Positions 1 to 8,305 of a DNA stretch of 64,000 nucleotides are shown here, piece after piece. Each line of letters starts with the position of its first letter. Within the stretch, counting starts at the first letter, position 1. Made by a program: the position numbers and the translations under genes. The notes under the pieces were generated by a model, which was given only the letters and a program-made list of their open reading frames with translations, searched no databases and had not been told where the DNA came from. The stretch covers positions 62,001 through 126,000 of the forward strand of contig NZ_JADWYM010000006.1 of the NCBI RefSeq assembly GCF_022414535.1. Direction: 5' to 3'. This DNA is from Streptomyces sp. MUM 2J (GTDB lineage Bacteria; Actinomycetota; Actinomycetes; Streptomycetales; Streptomycetaceae).

Positions 1-695
1 CCGACATGGTCCTCACCGACGACGACTTCGCCACCATCGAGGCCGCGGTCGAAGAGGGCCGGGGCGTCTTCGACAACCTCACCAAGTTCATCGTGTGGAC
101 CCTGCCGACCAACATGGGCGAGGGACTGGTCATCCTGGTGGCCGTCCTGCTGGGCAGCACCCTGCCGATCCTGCCCACCCAGATCCTGTGGATCAACATG
201 ACCACCGCCGTCGCCCTCGGCCTCATGCTGGCCTTCGAACCCAAAGAGGCCGGCATCATGAACCGGCCACCCCGCGACCCCGCCCGCCCCCTGCTCACCG
301 GCGCCCTCGCCGTGCGCGTCCTGCTCGTCTCGGCCCTGCTCGTCGCGGGCTCCTGGTGGCTGTTCACCTGGGAGCGCGGCATGGGCGCGAGCCTGCCCGA
401 GGCGCGCACCGCGGCGGTGAACCTGTTCGTCACGGTCGAGGCCTTCTACCTGTTCAGCTGCCGCTCCCTGACCCGCTCGGCCTGGCGGCTCGGCCTGTTC
501 ACCAACCCGTGGATCACCGGCGGTGTCCTCACCCAGGCGGCCGGACAGCTCGCCCTGACCTACCTCCCGACCCTGAACCACCTCTTCCACACGACCCCGA
601 TCTCCGGCGGCGCCTGGCTGCGCATCCTCGGCATCGCCGTGCTCACCGCCCTCGTCGTGGCCGCGGACAAGCGCCTGCGCCGCCCGCCGGGGTAG
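1..695 (+). CDS. Cation-transporting P-type ATPase, C-terminal part (truncated by window edge)
   Basis: Only the last 230 or so residues are present; the reading frame is already open at the left edge. The sequence begins inside the hinge of the P domain (DMVLTDDDF, then a run typical of the end of the HAD-like domain leading into M5), followed by the C-terminal membrane bundle with about six hydrophobic helices. P-type ATPases couple ATP hydrolysis to ion transport across the plasma membrane through a phospho-aspartate, whose DKTGT motif lies outside the window. The pattern resembles the P2 (Ca/Mg/H-type) branch with a cation_ATPase_C domain, but the ion cannot be assigned without the N-terminal half. 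It ends in a TAG at 693-695. Confidence 0.88.
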   Translation, partial: DMVLTDDDFATIEAAVEEGRGVFDNLTKFIVWTLPTNMGEGLVILVAVLLGSTLPILPTQILWINMTTAVALGLMLAFEPKEAGIMNRPPRDPARPLLTGALAVRVLLVSALLVAGSWWLFTWERGMGASLPEARTAAVNLFVTVEAFYLFSCRSLTRSAWRLGLFTNPWITGGVLTQAAGQLALTYLPTLNHLFHTTPISGGAWLRILGIAVLTALVVAADKRLRRPPG

Positions 696-830
696 CCGGC
701 CCCGGCCCCGGCCCGTCCGCGGTGCCCGGCGCACGGCGGGCGTGCCGCTCCCCCCTGGCGGTCCCGGGCGGGGCTGCCGGCGCGGGCCGTCCGGCGCCGG
801 TGTGCGGCTCCCCCGCCCGGCGAGCATCCT

Positions 831-1685
831 GTGATCATGGCCATCGCCCTCGCCGTGCCGGCAGCGCTCCTGGCCGCCTGCTGCTTCGCCGTGGCCGCCG
901 TGCTCCAGCAGGAGGCCGCCGCGGCCGTGCCGGAGGAGGAGTCCCTGCGGCCCGGCCTGATCCGCGCGCTGGCCCGCCGGCCCTGGTGGCTGGCCGGCAT
1001 CGCCCTGTCGGCGGTCTCCTTCGTCGTCCAGGGTGTGGCGCTCGCCTTCGGCCCGCTGGTCCTCGTCCTGCCCCTGGCGTCGACGGACCTCCTCTTCGCC
1101 CTGCCGCTCATCGCCCGGCGCCGGCACCGGCGCCTCACCCGGCGGGAGGTGACGGGCGGGGTGTGCACCGCCGGCGGGGTGGCCGCGTTCCTGGTGGTGC
1201 TGCCGTACGCGGAGGGGGAGCGGCAGCCCGGCCCCGGGGACTGGCTGCCCCTTCTGGTGGTCGTCGTGCTCTGCGTCTCCGCGCTGGTGCCGGCCGGCCT
1301 GCGGGCCTCCGGCCGGGTCCGCGCGGCCGTGTACGCGGCGGCCGCCGGGCTGCTCTTCGCCCTGCTGGACGCTCTGTCGAAGAGCGCGGCGGATCTCTTC
1401 CGCGACCGGGGCCTGCACGCCCTGGCGCACTGGGAGCCGTACGCGCTGCTCCTGGTCGGGGGAGCGGGACTGCTGCTGGCACAGAGTTCGTTCCAGGCCG
1501 GGTCGCTGGCGGTCAGCCTCCCCCTCATCGACACGATCGAGCCGATCGGCGCCGTCCTGATCGGGGCCGCCGTCTTCCACGAACGCCTGGCCTCGTCGGG
1601 ACACCTAGCCGTCCAGATCCTCGGCGCGGCCCTGGCGGTGACCGGCATCGTCATCCTGGACAGGTCCCCGCTGGTGCGCACCTGA
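831..1685 (+). CDS. DMT (EamA-like) multi-pass membrane transporter
   Basis: A 284-residue, almost entirely hydrophobic protein with about nine or ten predicted membrane helices arranged as two similar halves, as in drug/metabolite transporter superfamily members. An early LLAACCFAVAAVLQQ helix and a second-half segment around residues 218-250 (SFQAGSLAVSLPLIDTIEP followed by an AVFHERL-type turn) resemble EamA-like repeats. The start is the GTG at 831; ATG at 837 is an in-frame alternative, and neither has a strong ribosome binding site. It stands alone, 135 bp after the ATPase end. The substrate is unknown. Confidence 0.7.
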   Translation: MIMAIALAVPAALLAACCFAVAAVLQQEAAAAVPEEESLRPGLIRALARRPWWLAGIALSAVSFVVQGVALAFGPLVLVLPLASTDLLFALPLIARRRHRRLTRREVTGGVCTAGGVAAFLVVLPYAEGERQPGPGDWLPLLVVVVLCVSALVPAGLRASGRVRAAVYAAAAGLLFALLDALSKSAADLFRDRGLHALAHWEPYALLLVGGAGLLLAQSSFQAGSLAVSLPLIDTIEPIGAVLIGAAVFHERLASSGHLAVQILGAALAVTGIVILDRSPLVRT

Positions 1686-2082
1686 GCGCGGGTTCACCCG
1701 CGCACGGGACCCGGCGCCGGCACACGCTCGGGCCGCCCGGCCACAGGTCGCGCGTGCTCCACCGCGCCTTCACGGCGCGGCTGCCGCCGACCCGGTCGGC
1801 CGGGCTTGCTTCACACAGGCGGAGGAAACGCGGAGTGTGTGCCCGTCCTGGGTCCAGGCGCCGGCACGGCGGCTCGCCAGCAGGGGTGAGGCTCCGGCCG
1901 ATGGCGCCGCGGCATCGCGAGTTGGGCCACCGCCTGAGACCCGAGGACTCCGCTTGAGCGGCAGGCGGTTGCCCGCCGACCTCGACTGGGCAGCATGGCG
2001 GGAAGGAAACGGCGGGCGCCCTCCAGCACGTGCTGTACCCCCAACTGCGCAGCAGCGAGGGCATCCGAAAGGACCAGCGGGG
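1686..2082. other. Intergenic region, no supported gene
   Basis: About 400 bases separate the transporter from the YdcF-like gene. Open frames cross it on both strands, but none has a convincing start, ribosome binding site or protein-like composition. I see no tRNA fold or mobile-element ends. The last 20 bases hold the ribosome binding site of the next gene. Confidence 0.6.
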
Positions 2083-2772
2083 ATGAGCCAGGGAGTGCCG
2101 GTGCCGCAACACGAACAGCGCCAGATCACCGACGAGCAGTTCCACGACGCGGTGCTGATCTGGGACTACCACCGGATGGGTCACGAGCGGCGGCCCTGCT
2201 CCGCGGCGATCGGCCTGGGCAGCCACGACCTGGGCGTGGCCACCAGTGCCGTCGTCCTCTACCGCGCCGGCTTCTTTCCGGTCGTGGTCTTCAGCGGCGG
2301 AAACAGCCCCACCACCCGTGCCCGCTTCCCCCGCGGCGAAGCCGTCCACTACCGCGAGCACGCCCTGAGCCTGGGCATGCCGGACGAGGCAATCCTGGTC
2401 GAGCCGAAGGCCGCCAACACCGGCCAGAACATCACCTTCTCCCGCGAGCTGCTGACCGAGGCCGGCATCGTGGTCGAGTCGCTGCTGCTGATCTCCAAGC
2501 CGTACGCGGAGCGCCGTTCGTACGCGACCTGCCGCCAGCTGTGGCCCGAGGTGGAGGTCGTATGCGCCTCCGAGCCGCTGGAGCTGGACGACTACATCAG
2601 GTCCATCGGCGACGAGAAGCTCGTCGTCGACATGCTCGTCGGCGACCTGCAACGGGTGATCGAGTACCCGAAGCTCGGCTTCGCCGTCGAGCAGGCCGTA
2701 CCGGGGGATGTCTACGACGCCTACGAGCGTCTCCTGGGCGCCGGTTTCGACAGCCGCCTCATCAGCACCTGA
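2083..2772 (+). CDS. YdcF/ElyC/SanA (DUF218) family protein
   Basis: A 229-residue soluble protein. The DUF218 fold is recognisable from an early conserved strand and loop (AIGLGSHDLGVATSA), a VVVFSGGNSP motif near residue 70, the NTGQN segment that binds the active-site region in this family, and a later LLISKPYAERRS. The family is linked to envelope or periplasmic metabolism in bacteria, but this copy has no signal peptide or membrane helix, so it is probably cytoplasmic, and its substrate is unknown. I chose the ATG at 2083 because AAAGGA lies 9 bases upstream and the family similarity starts just after it; the frame is open back to 1837. Confidence 0.78.
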   Translation: MSQGVPVPQHEQRQITDEQFHDAVLIWDYHRMGHERRPCSAAIGLGSHDLGVATSAVVLYRAGFFPVVVFSGGNSPTTRARFPRGEAVHYREHALSLGMPDEAILVEPKAANTGQNITFSRELLTEAGIVVESLLLISKPYAERRSYATCRQLWPEVEVVCASEPLELDDYIRSIGDEKLVVDMLVGDLQRVIEYPKLGFAVEQAVPGDVYDAYERLLGAGFDSRLIST

Positions 2773-3015
2773 TCCGGGGCCCGCCTCGGGCCGCCGAGCG
2801 GGGCGCGGGACGGGCAGCACTGCGCCCGCCGTGCGCCCCTGGCGGTCGAAAGCGAATCGCCTGGCCGCCCAACGGGAAGCTCACCGCCTTGGGGTCCACG
2901 CGTGACCGGGCAGACCCTTTCGGCATACGGCATACGGCATGGGCATCCCCACTGCCGTCCTGCCGTACCTGAACTCGACCCGGGCCGCGCACCCCGACCC
3001 CCACGAAACCCCAGC

Positions 3016-3447
3016 TCAGGGCCACACAAGGCAATACGGCTGATGCCCCGCCTCATGCAACCGGTGGCTGAAGTCCTGCCACTCGTGCAGCAGCTGGTAC
3101 ACGTTGAAGGCGTCGCGCGGGCCGCCGCGGTCCGGGACCGTCGACCAGATGAACGCCGCCGCGCCCACCGCCTCCTCGCCGATGTCGCGGAGCGGGTCCA
3201 CGACCGTCATGGGGAGCCTCACCACGGCGTAGTCGGGGTGCAGGACGACCAGTTCCAGCGGTGGCACCTTGTGCAGCGGGACGCCCTCGATGCCGGTCAG
3301 CACCATGGCGGCCATCGTCTCCGGCTTGATCTTGGTGAACATGCCGTTCATGCCGAGCTCGTCGCCGCCGAGTTCCTCCGGGCGCATCGAGATCGGGACG
3401 CGGGCCGCGGTCGCACCGTCGGGCGCGCCGAAGTACTTGTACGTCAC
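3016..3447 (-). CDS. Conserved hypothetical protein, coupled to upstream small gene
   Basis: A 143-residue soluble protein that I cannot assign to a named family. It begins TYKYFGAPDG, has a low-charge central part with an MNGMFTKIKPET segment and ends HEAGHQPYCLVWP. I chose the GTG at 3447 because the stop of the upstream frame (TGA at 3446-3444) overlaps it as GTGA, the coupling used throughout this window. The frame is open to 3687, but that extension is an arginine/aspartate-rich translation with lower GC3 than the frame that overlaps it, so it is probably not coding. No signal peptide or membrane segment is visible. The function is unknown. Confidence 0.65.
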   Translation of the reverse strand: MTYKYFGAPDGATAARVPISMRPEELGGDELGMNGMFTKIKPETMAAMVLTGIEGVPLHKVPPLELVVLHPDYAVVRLPMTVVDPLRDIGEEAVGAAAFIWSTVPDRGGPRDAFNVYQLLHEWQDFSHRLHEAGHQPYCLVWP

Positions 3448-3695
3448 CCCCACCCGACCACCATCTCTGCTCCCTGTCCGGAGCCGGTCGCTCCGGCGGT
3501 CGCCGCGGCGGTCGATCTGATGATCGAACCGCCGGTCGAACCGGTCCAACGGCTCGGGCTCACTCGCTGCGCCCTGTTCCTGGTGCGCTTCGGCTGTTCC
3601 CTCCGCGTCGCGTCGGTGCCTTCCCCGCCGGGCACGTCGAGGACCCAGGTCGTCAGTCCCCTCGCCCAGTCCGCCACCGCGATGCATATCTCCAC
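3444..3695 (-). CDS. Small hypothetical protein, first gene of a GTGA-coupled pair
   Basis: An 83-residue frame. The N-terminal half looks structured (IAVADWARGLTTWVLDVPG), while the C-terminal half is serine, threonine and alanine rich and probably disordered. By my hand count about 84 percent of its third codon positions are G or C, higher than in the competing longer frame on the same strand. Its TGA overlaps the GTG of the downstream gene by 4 bases, which is the main evidence that it is real. The start is uncertain: GTG at 3695 has a poor ribosome binding site, and GTG at 3677 follows GGAG by about 12 bases. No family is recognised. Confidence 0.45.
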   Translation of the reverse strand: MEICIAVADWARGLTTWVLDVPGGEGTDATRREQPKRTRNRAQRVSPSRWTGSTGGSIIRSTAAATAGATGSGQGAEMVVGWG

Positions 3696-3834
3696 CCGAC
3701 TGCTTTTTCTAGGACGCGTGGCCCCCGCCGCGCAACCCGATCATCGTGTCAGTGACCTCCCCCACGGCCGCTCGCCGAAACGTGCGGTGAACCTTCTGTC
3801 CGCAGGATCGCAGGACCTGCCCAGTCCCTGATCA

Positions 3835-3856
3835 ACACGGCCCGCGCGGGCCGTGT
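3835..3856. repeat. 22-bp perfect palindrome in divergent intergenic region
   Basis: The left arm ACACGGCCCGC is followed directly by its exact reverse complement. It lies in the 376-bp gap (3696-4071) between the divergent hypothetical pair and hemL, so it is not placed as a terminator for either. It could be a dimeric repressor operator or part of an unannotated transcript. Apart from the hemL leader I see nothing else in this gap. Confidence 0.5.
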
Positions 3857-4071
3857 GTTCAAGGCTGTGTGTATCGCCACTCAGTTTCGCAGATCACCGG
3901 CCGTCCTCGGAGCTTGATCAGCAGTTGTTTCCGCGCGTTGTCGCCGGCGGTCCGGGGCGTGCGGCCACCGGGCAGCGCCCGCGGTGTGTGCGCGCCGCTG
4001 GCCTACCCTGAGGAGGTCACCCAGCAACCGGAGTCCGAGCAAGTCGGAGAAGGTCGGAGAAGTCGCAGGTC

Positions 4072-5418
4072 ATGAGCGAAACGCCCTCCTCGGGAGCGCC
4101 CTCACCGGCGCCCTACCCCTACGAAGCGCCTGCCTCGCAGGCGCTGTTCGACCGTGCGTCCGCCGTCACGCCGGGCGGCGTGAACTCGCCGGTGCGCGCC
4201 TTCCGCGCCGTGGGCGGCACGCCCCGGTTCATGGTGTCCGGCAGCGGGCCGTACCTGACCGACGCCGACGGGCGTGAGTACGTCGACCTGGTGTGCTCCT
4301 GGGGGCCCATGATCCTCGGCCACTCGCACCCCGGGGTCCTCGCCGCCGTCCAGGAGGCCGTCTCCCGCGGCACCTCCTTCGGCACGCCCGGTGAGGGCGA
4401 GGTCGCGCTCGCCGAGGAGATCGTCGCCCGGGTGGAGCCGGTGGAGCAGGTGCGGCTCGTCAGCAGCGGCACCGAGGCGACGATGTCCGCCATCCGGCTC
4501 GCGCGCGGCTTCACCCGGCGCTCCAAGGTGATCAAGTTCGCCGGCTGCTACCACGGTCACGTGGACTCGCTCCTCGCCGCCGCGGGAAGCGGCGTGGCCA
4601 CGTTCGCGCTGCCCGACACCCCCGGTGTCACCGGCGCCCAGGCCGGCGACACCATCGTGCTGCCCTACAACGACCTGGAGGCCGTGCAGGAGGCCTTCCA
4701 CCGGCACCCCGGCGAGATCGCCTGCGTCATCACCGAGGCCTCGCCCGGCAACATGGGCGTCGTCCCGCCGCAGCCCGGGTTCAACCAGGGGCTGAGGGAC
4801 GCGTGCCACAAGAACGGCGCACTGTACATCTCCGACGAGGTCATGACGGGCTTCCGCACCAGCAGGGCGGGCTGGTACGGCGTCGACGGGGTGAAGCCGG
4901 ACCTGATGACCTTCGGCAAGGTCATGGGTGGCGGCTTCCCGGCCGCGGCCTTCGGCGGCCGTGCCGACGTGATGGCGCACCTCGCCCCCGCCGGGCCCGT
5001 CTACCAGGCCGGAACACTCTCCGGTAACCCGGTCGCCACCGCCGCCGGCCTCGCCCAGCTGCGGCTGCTGGACGACGCGGCGTACGACACCGTCGACGCC
5101 GTCTCCGCGCAGATCCGGACCCTGGTCACCGAGGCGCTCACCAAGGAGGGCGTCGCGCACCGGCTGCAGACCGCCTCCAACATGTTCTCGGTGTTCTTCA
5201 CCGACCGCGAGGTGCGCGACTACGAGGGCGCCAAGGCCCAGGAGTCCTTCCGGTTCACCGCGTTCTTCCACTCGCTGCTGGCGAACGGCGTCTACCTGCC
5301 GCCGTCGTCCTTCGAGTCCTGGTTCGTGTCCACGGCCCACGACGAGCGGGCCATCCAGCGGATCGCCGACGCCCTTCCGGCGGCGGCCCGAGCGGCGGCG
5401 GAGGCCACGGCAGCATGA
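4072..5418 (+). CDS. hemL: Glutamate-1-semialdehyde 2,1-aminomutase
   Basis: Converts glutamate-1-semialdehyde to 5-aminolevulinate, the last step of the C5 route into heme and other tetrapyrroles, using pyridoxal phosphate in the cytoplasm. The 448-residue length is normal for the family. Visible signatures are [12 protein letters not shown] near the N terminus, the [13 protein letters not shown] phosphate-binding region, the DEVMTGFR aspartate that contacts the cofactor ring, and the Schiff-base lysine K283 in [17 protein letters not shown]. The ATG at 4072 follows two GTCGGAGAAG copies that supply the ribosome binding site. The next gene starts in an ATGA overlap, so the two form an operon. 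Heme supply fits with the cytochrome c maturation genes downstream. Confidence 0.97.
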   Translation: MSETPSSGAPSPAPYPYEAPASQALFDRASAVTPGGVNSPVRAFRAVGGTPRFMVSGSGPYLTDADGREYVDLVCSWGPMILGHSHPGVLAAVQEAVSRGTSFGTPGEGEVALAEEIVARVEPVEQVRLVSSGTEATMSAIRLARGFTRRSKVIKFAGCYHGHVDSLLAAAGSGVATFALPDTPGVTGAQAGDTIVLPYNDLEAVQEAFHRHPGEIACVITEASPGNMGVVPPQPGFNQGLRDACHKNGALYISDEVMTGFRTSRAGWYGVDGVKPDLMTFGKVMGGGFPAAAFGGRADVMAHLAPAGPVYQAGTLSGNPVATAAGLAQLRLLDDAAYDTVDAVSAQIRTLVTEALTKEGVAHRLQTASNMFSVFFTDREVRDYEGAKAQESFRFTAFFHSLLANGVYLPPSSFESWFVSTAHDERAIQRIADALPAAARAAAEATAA

Positions 5419-6110
5419 GCACGACGCCCTCGAACAGCGGCGACGTCACCGTCGTCCACCTGATGCGGCACGGCGAGGTCGCCAACCCGGACGGTGTCCT
5501 GTACGGCAGGCTGCCCGGATACCACCTGTCCGAGCTGGGCCGGAAGATGGCGGACCGGGTCGCCGACCACCTCTCCTCCCGCGACGTCACCCACGTGTGC
5601 GCCTCCCCGCTGGAGCGGGCGCAGGAGACGGCGGCGCCGATCGCCGCGGCGCACGGGCTGGACGTGGCCACCGACGGGCGGCTCATCGAGGCCGGCAACG
5701 TCTTCCAGGGGAAGACGTTCGGCGTCGGCGACGGGGCGCTGCGCCGGCCGGAGAACTGGAAGCACCTGGTCAATCCGTTCAAGCCGTCCTGGGGCGAGCC
5801 GTACGTCGACCAGGTGGTGCGGATGATGGGGGCGCTGGACGCGGCGAAGGACGCGGCGCGCGGGCACGAGGCGGTGCTCGTCAGCCATCAGCTGCCGATC
5901 TGGATCGTGCGGTCGTACGTCGAGCGGCGCAGGCTGTGGCACGACCCGCGCAAGCGGCAGTGCACGCTCGCCTCGCTGACGACCTTCACCTACCGCGGCG
6001 ACAGGATCGTCTCGGTCGGCTACGCCGAGCCGGCCCGCGATCTCGTCCCGGCCCATCTCCTCGCCGGTGCCAAGCCGGTGAAGGGCAAGGACAAGGCCTT
6101 CGGCGCGTAG
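5415..6110 (+). CDS. Histidine phosphatase superfamily (phosphoglycerate-mutase-like) protein
   Basis: A 231-residue cytoplasmic protein with the branch-1 histidine phosphatase signature: the catalytic histidine in [12 protein letters not shown] near residue 14, a downstream arginine and glutamate pair ([10 protein letters not shown]), and the second catalytic histidine in [10 protein letters not shown] near residue 160. These proteins transfer or hydrolyse phosphate through a phosphohistidine. The dedicated phosphoglycerate mutase of central metabolism is usually a different gene, so this is more likely a broad or unknown-substrate phosphatase. It starts in a 4-bp ATGA overlap with hemL and is followed by a GC-rich hairpin. 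Confidence 0.85.
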   Translation: MSTTPSNSGDVTVVHLMRHGEVANPDGVLYGRLPGYHLSELGRKMADRVADHLSSRDVTHVCASPLERAQETAAPIAAAHGLDVATDGRLIEAGNVFQGKTFGVGDGALRRPENWKHLVNPFKPSWGEPYVDQVVRMMGALDAAKDAARGHEAVLVSHQLPIWIVRSYVERRRLWHDPRKRQCTLASLTTFTYRGDRIVSVGYAEPARDLVPAHLLAGAKPVKGKDKAFGA

Positions 6111-6113
6111 GGC

Positions 6114-6141
6114 GCCCCTCTCCTGCGGGCCGGAGAGGGGC
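6114..6141 (+). terminator. Hairpin after hemL operon
   Basis: GCCCCTCTCC and GGAGAGGGGC are perfect 10-bp arms around an 8-base loop, starting 3 bases after the phosphatase stop. There is no U-tract, which is usual for Streptomyces terminators. Confidence 0.7.
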
Positions 6142-6237
6142 AGCCCTCGCCGGCCCGGAGGCGGGGTCGCCCGGCAAGACAGTTTCGTGACATTCGTTGC
6201 CGAATTCGTATGAAAGTCAGGTGATCGAGCGGAACCT

Positions 6238-6292
6238 CCCCGTTCGTCGCGCCCTCTCCCTGGGTGACACCCAAGGACGCGACGAATCGGGG
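6238..6292 (+). promoter_or_regulatory. Structured leader that pairs the Shine-Dalgarno of the Tat lipoprotein gene
   Basis: CCCCGTTCGTCGCG (6238-6251) pairs with CGCGACGAATCGGGG (6278-6292) as a 14-bp stem with one bulged T. The loop contains a smaller hairpin, TGGGT/ACCCA (6261-6273). The G-run of the right arm is the only plausible ribosome binding site for the ATG at 6298, so the folded RNA would hide it. This suggests translational control; the ligand or trigger is unknown. Confidence 0.5.
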
Positions 6293-6297
6293 ATCAC

Positions 6298-7608
6298 ATG
6301 CGCACGTTCTCCCGGAGGGGAATACTCGGCCTGGGCGCGGGAGCCGCCGCCGCTGCGGGACTCACGGGCTGTCTCGGAGGCTCCTCCTCGTCGGACGGCG
6401 GGAGCGGGGCCGGCGGTTCCGGCTCCGGCGACGCCGGCGCGAATCCCTCCGGGGGTCCCACCGCGTCCGCGCGCCCCATCGGCGACGGCTCCACGTCGTT
6501 CACGGGCAGGCAGCCGCACCAGCCGGACGCGCCCGAGCCGCTGGAGGCGGGCCAGGAGCCGCCCCAGTTCGTCGTCTTCTCCTGGGACGGGGCGGGGGAG
6601 GTCGGCAACGGGCTCTTCCCCCGCTTCCTCGACCTCGCCCGGCAGCACGGCGCGAGCATGACCTTCTTCCTCTCCGGCCTGTATCTGCTGCCCGAGGCGA
6701 AGAAGCGGCTGTACGACCCGCCCAACAACCCCCGCGGCGCCTCCGCCATCGGCTACCTGACCGACGAGCACATCAAGGCGACGCTGAAGAACGTCCGTCG
6801 CGCCTGGCTGGAGGGCCACGAGATCGGCACCCACTTCAACGGCCACTTCTGCGGCGAGGGCCACGGCTCGGTCGCGCACTGGACGCCCCGGCAGTGGCGC
6901 AGCGAGATCGACCAGGCCAGGTCCTTCGTGAAGCAGTGGCGCACGAACACGGGCTGGACCGATCTGCCGCCGCTCCCCTTCGACTACGACAAGGAACTCG
7001 TCGGGGGCCGGACCCCCTGCCTGCTCGGCCAGGACGACCTGCTGCCCGCCGCGCGCGAGCTGGGCTGGCGCTACGACGCCTCCTCGCCCGGCGGCCGTCA
7101 GGTGTGGCCGGTGAAGAAACAGGGCATATGGGACCTGCCGTTGCAGCAGATACCGTTCCCCGGGCACCGGTTCGAGGTCCTGTCGATGGACTACAACATC
7201 CTCGCCAACCAGTCGGTCAACTCGACCAGGGCTCCCGCCCACAACTACCCGGGGTGGCGGCGGCAGGCGGCCCAGTCGTACATCAAGGGATACGAGCGGG
7301 CCTACCGGACGAACCGGGCGCCTCTCTTCATCGGCAACCACTTCGAGCAGTGGAACGGCGGCATCTACATGGACGCCGTGGAGGACGCCCTCACCCACAT
7401 GGCGCGCGAGAAGGAGAAGGGCGCCGACGTACGGCTGGTCTCCTTCCGCCAGTTCGCCGACTGGCTGGACGTGCAGCGGCCGCAGGTGCTCGCGAAGCTG
7501 CGCACCCTGGAGGTGGGGCGGCAGCCGGCCGGTGGCTGGAAGGCGTTCCTGGGGGGTGTGCAGGCCACCGGGCGGAACTCCGCCGCGGAGGACCAGGACG
7601 CCGCCTGA
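6298..7608 (+). CDS. Tat-exported lipoprotein, polysaccharide-deacetylase-like (NodB fold)
   Basis: The 436-residue product starts with a twin-arginine motif (FSRRGILGLG) and a lipobox ending LTGC at about residue 24, then a Gly/Ser-rich linker. It should be folded in the cytoplasm, exported by Tat and lipid-anchored on the outer face of the membrane. The body resembles NodB-type deacetylases: a first acidic motif (FSWDGAGE), an aromatic strand (MTFFLSGLYLL) and a histidine pair in EIGTHFNGHF. The usual double aspartate is reduced to one Asp, so catalysis is uncertain. It has its own structured leader and precedes the cytochrome c maturation genes, though a role in that process is not implied. 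Confidence 0.78.
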   Translation: MRTFSRRGILGLGAGAAAAAGLTGCLGGSSSSDGGSGAGGSGSGDAGANPSGGPTASARPIGDGSTSFTGRQPHQPDAPEPLEAGQEPPQFVVFSWDGAGEVGNGLFPRFLDLARQHGASMTFFLSGLYLLPEAKKRLYDPPNNPRGASAIGYLTDEHIKATLKNVRRAWLEGHEIGTHFNGHFCGEGHGSVAHWTPRQWRSEIDQARSFVKQWRTNTGWTDLPPLPFDYDKELVGGRTPCLLGQDDLLPAARELGWRYDASSPGGRQVWPVKKQGIWDLPLQQIPFPGHRFEVLSMDYNILANQSVNSTRAPAHNYPGWRRQAAQSYIKGYERAYRTNRAPLFIGNHFEQWNGGIYMDAVEDALTHMAREKEKGADVRLVSFRQFADWLDVQRPQVLAKLRTLEVGRQPAGGWKAFLGGVQATGRNSAAEDQDAA

Positions 7609-7674
7609 AATGCGGTTTTCCCCCCGCAAGGGGGGTGCGCAAGATCCCCGGAACGGACATGCGAAACTTTTCAC

Positions 7675-8304
7675 ATGAGTGCCGCCAGCCGCGCCCCCCT
7701 GCGCCCGACCGCCTGGATCCGCACGCGCCGAGCCGCCCTGACGACCGCCGGTGCAGCCGTCGCGGCACTGCTCGTGTCCGCCTGCACCTCCGGAGGGGTC
7801 TCCGGCGGGGGCGGCGACACGAAGTTCATCATGGGCGCGGACGGCATCTCCACCGTCGCCAAGGGCAAGCGCGACCCGGCACCCGACCTGTCCGGCAGGA
7901 CCATCGACGACCGGCAGATCGCGGTCTCCTCCTTCAAGGGCAAGGTCGTCGTCCTGAACGTGTGGGGGTCCTGGTGCGCGCCCTGCCGTGCCGAGGCCCC
8001 CAACTTCGAGAAGGTCTACTCCGACCTCAGGTCCCAGGGCGTGCAGTTCGTCGGCATCAACGTCGCCGACCCCCAGGTCCGCAGCGCCCTCGCCTTCGAG
8101 AAGCAGTTCGGCGTCAGCTACCCGAGTCTGTACGACCCGAGCAGCAAGCTGATGCTCCGTTTCAAGAAGGGCACGCTCAACCCGCAGGCGATCCCCTCCA
8201 CACTGGTCCTCGACCGGGACGGCGGGATCGCCGCCCGCTCCCTGGCCGCGCTGAGCGAGGACAAGCTGCGGTCCATGATCGCCCCCGTCCTCGCGGAGAA
8301 GTGA
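7675..8304 (+). CDS. resA: ResA/TlpA-type thioredoxin-like lipoprotein
   Basis: A 209-residue extracytoplasmic thiol-disulfide oxidoreductase. An N-terminal signal ends in the lipobox LVSAC (Cys37), followed by a short linker and a thioredoxin fold with the WCAPC active site (Cys101 and Cys104) and the cis-proline region near IPSTLVLD. In system II cytochrome c maturation, ResA reduces the apocytochrome CXXCH cysteines before heme is attached. It heads a tight four-gene run: the ccdA GTG begins one base after its stop. The ATG at 7675 has only a weak ribosome binding site. Confidence 0.92.
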   Translation: MSAASRAPLRPTAWIRTRRAALTTAGAAVAALLVSACTSGGVSGGGGDTKFIMGADGISTVAKGKRDPAPDLSGRTIDDRQIAVSSFKGKVVVLNVWGSWCAPCRAEAPNFEKVYSDLRSQGVQFVGINVADPQVRSALAFEKQFGVSYPSLYDPSSKLMLRFKKGTLNPQAIPSTLVLDRDGGIAARSLAALSEDKLRSMIAPVLAEK

Positions 8305-8305
8305 C

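Noticed and set aside
1651-2820. A 389-residue minus-strand frame opposite the YdcF-like gene
   Set aside because: The product has no family-like pattern and lies antisense to a gene with a good ribosome binding site and clear similarity.
3016-3687. A single 223-residue hypothetical protein
   Set aside because: Its first 80 residues are low-complexity and overlap a frame with higher GC3 whose stop forms a GTGA junction with GTG 3447. Two genes explain the sequence better.
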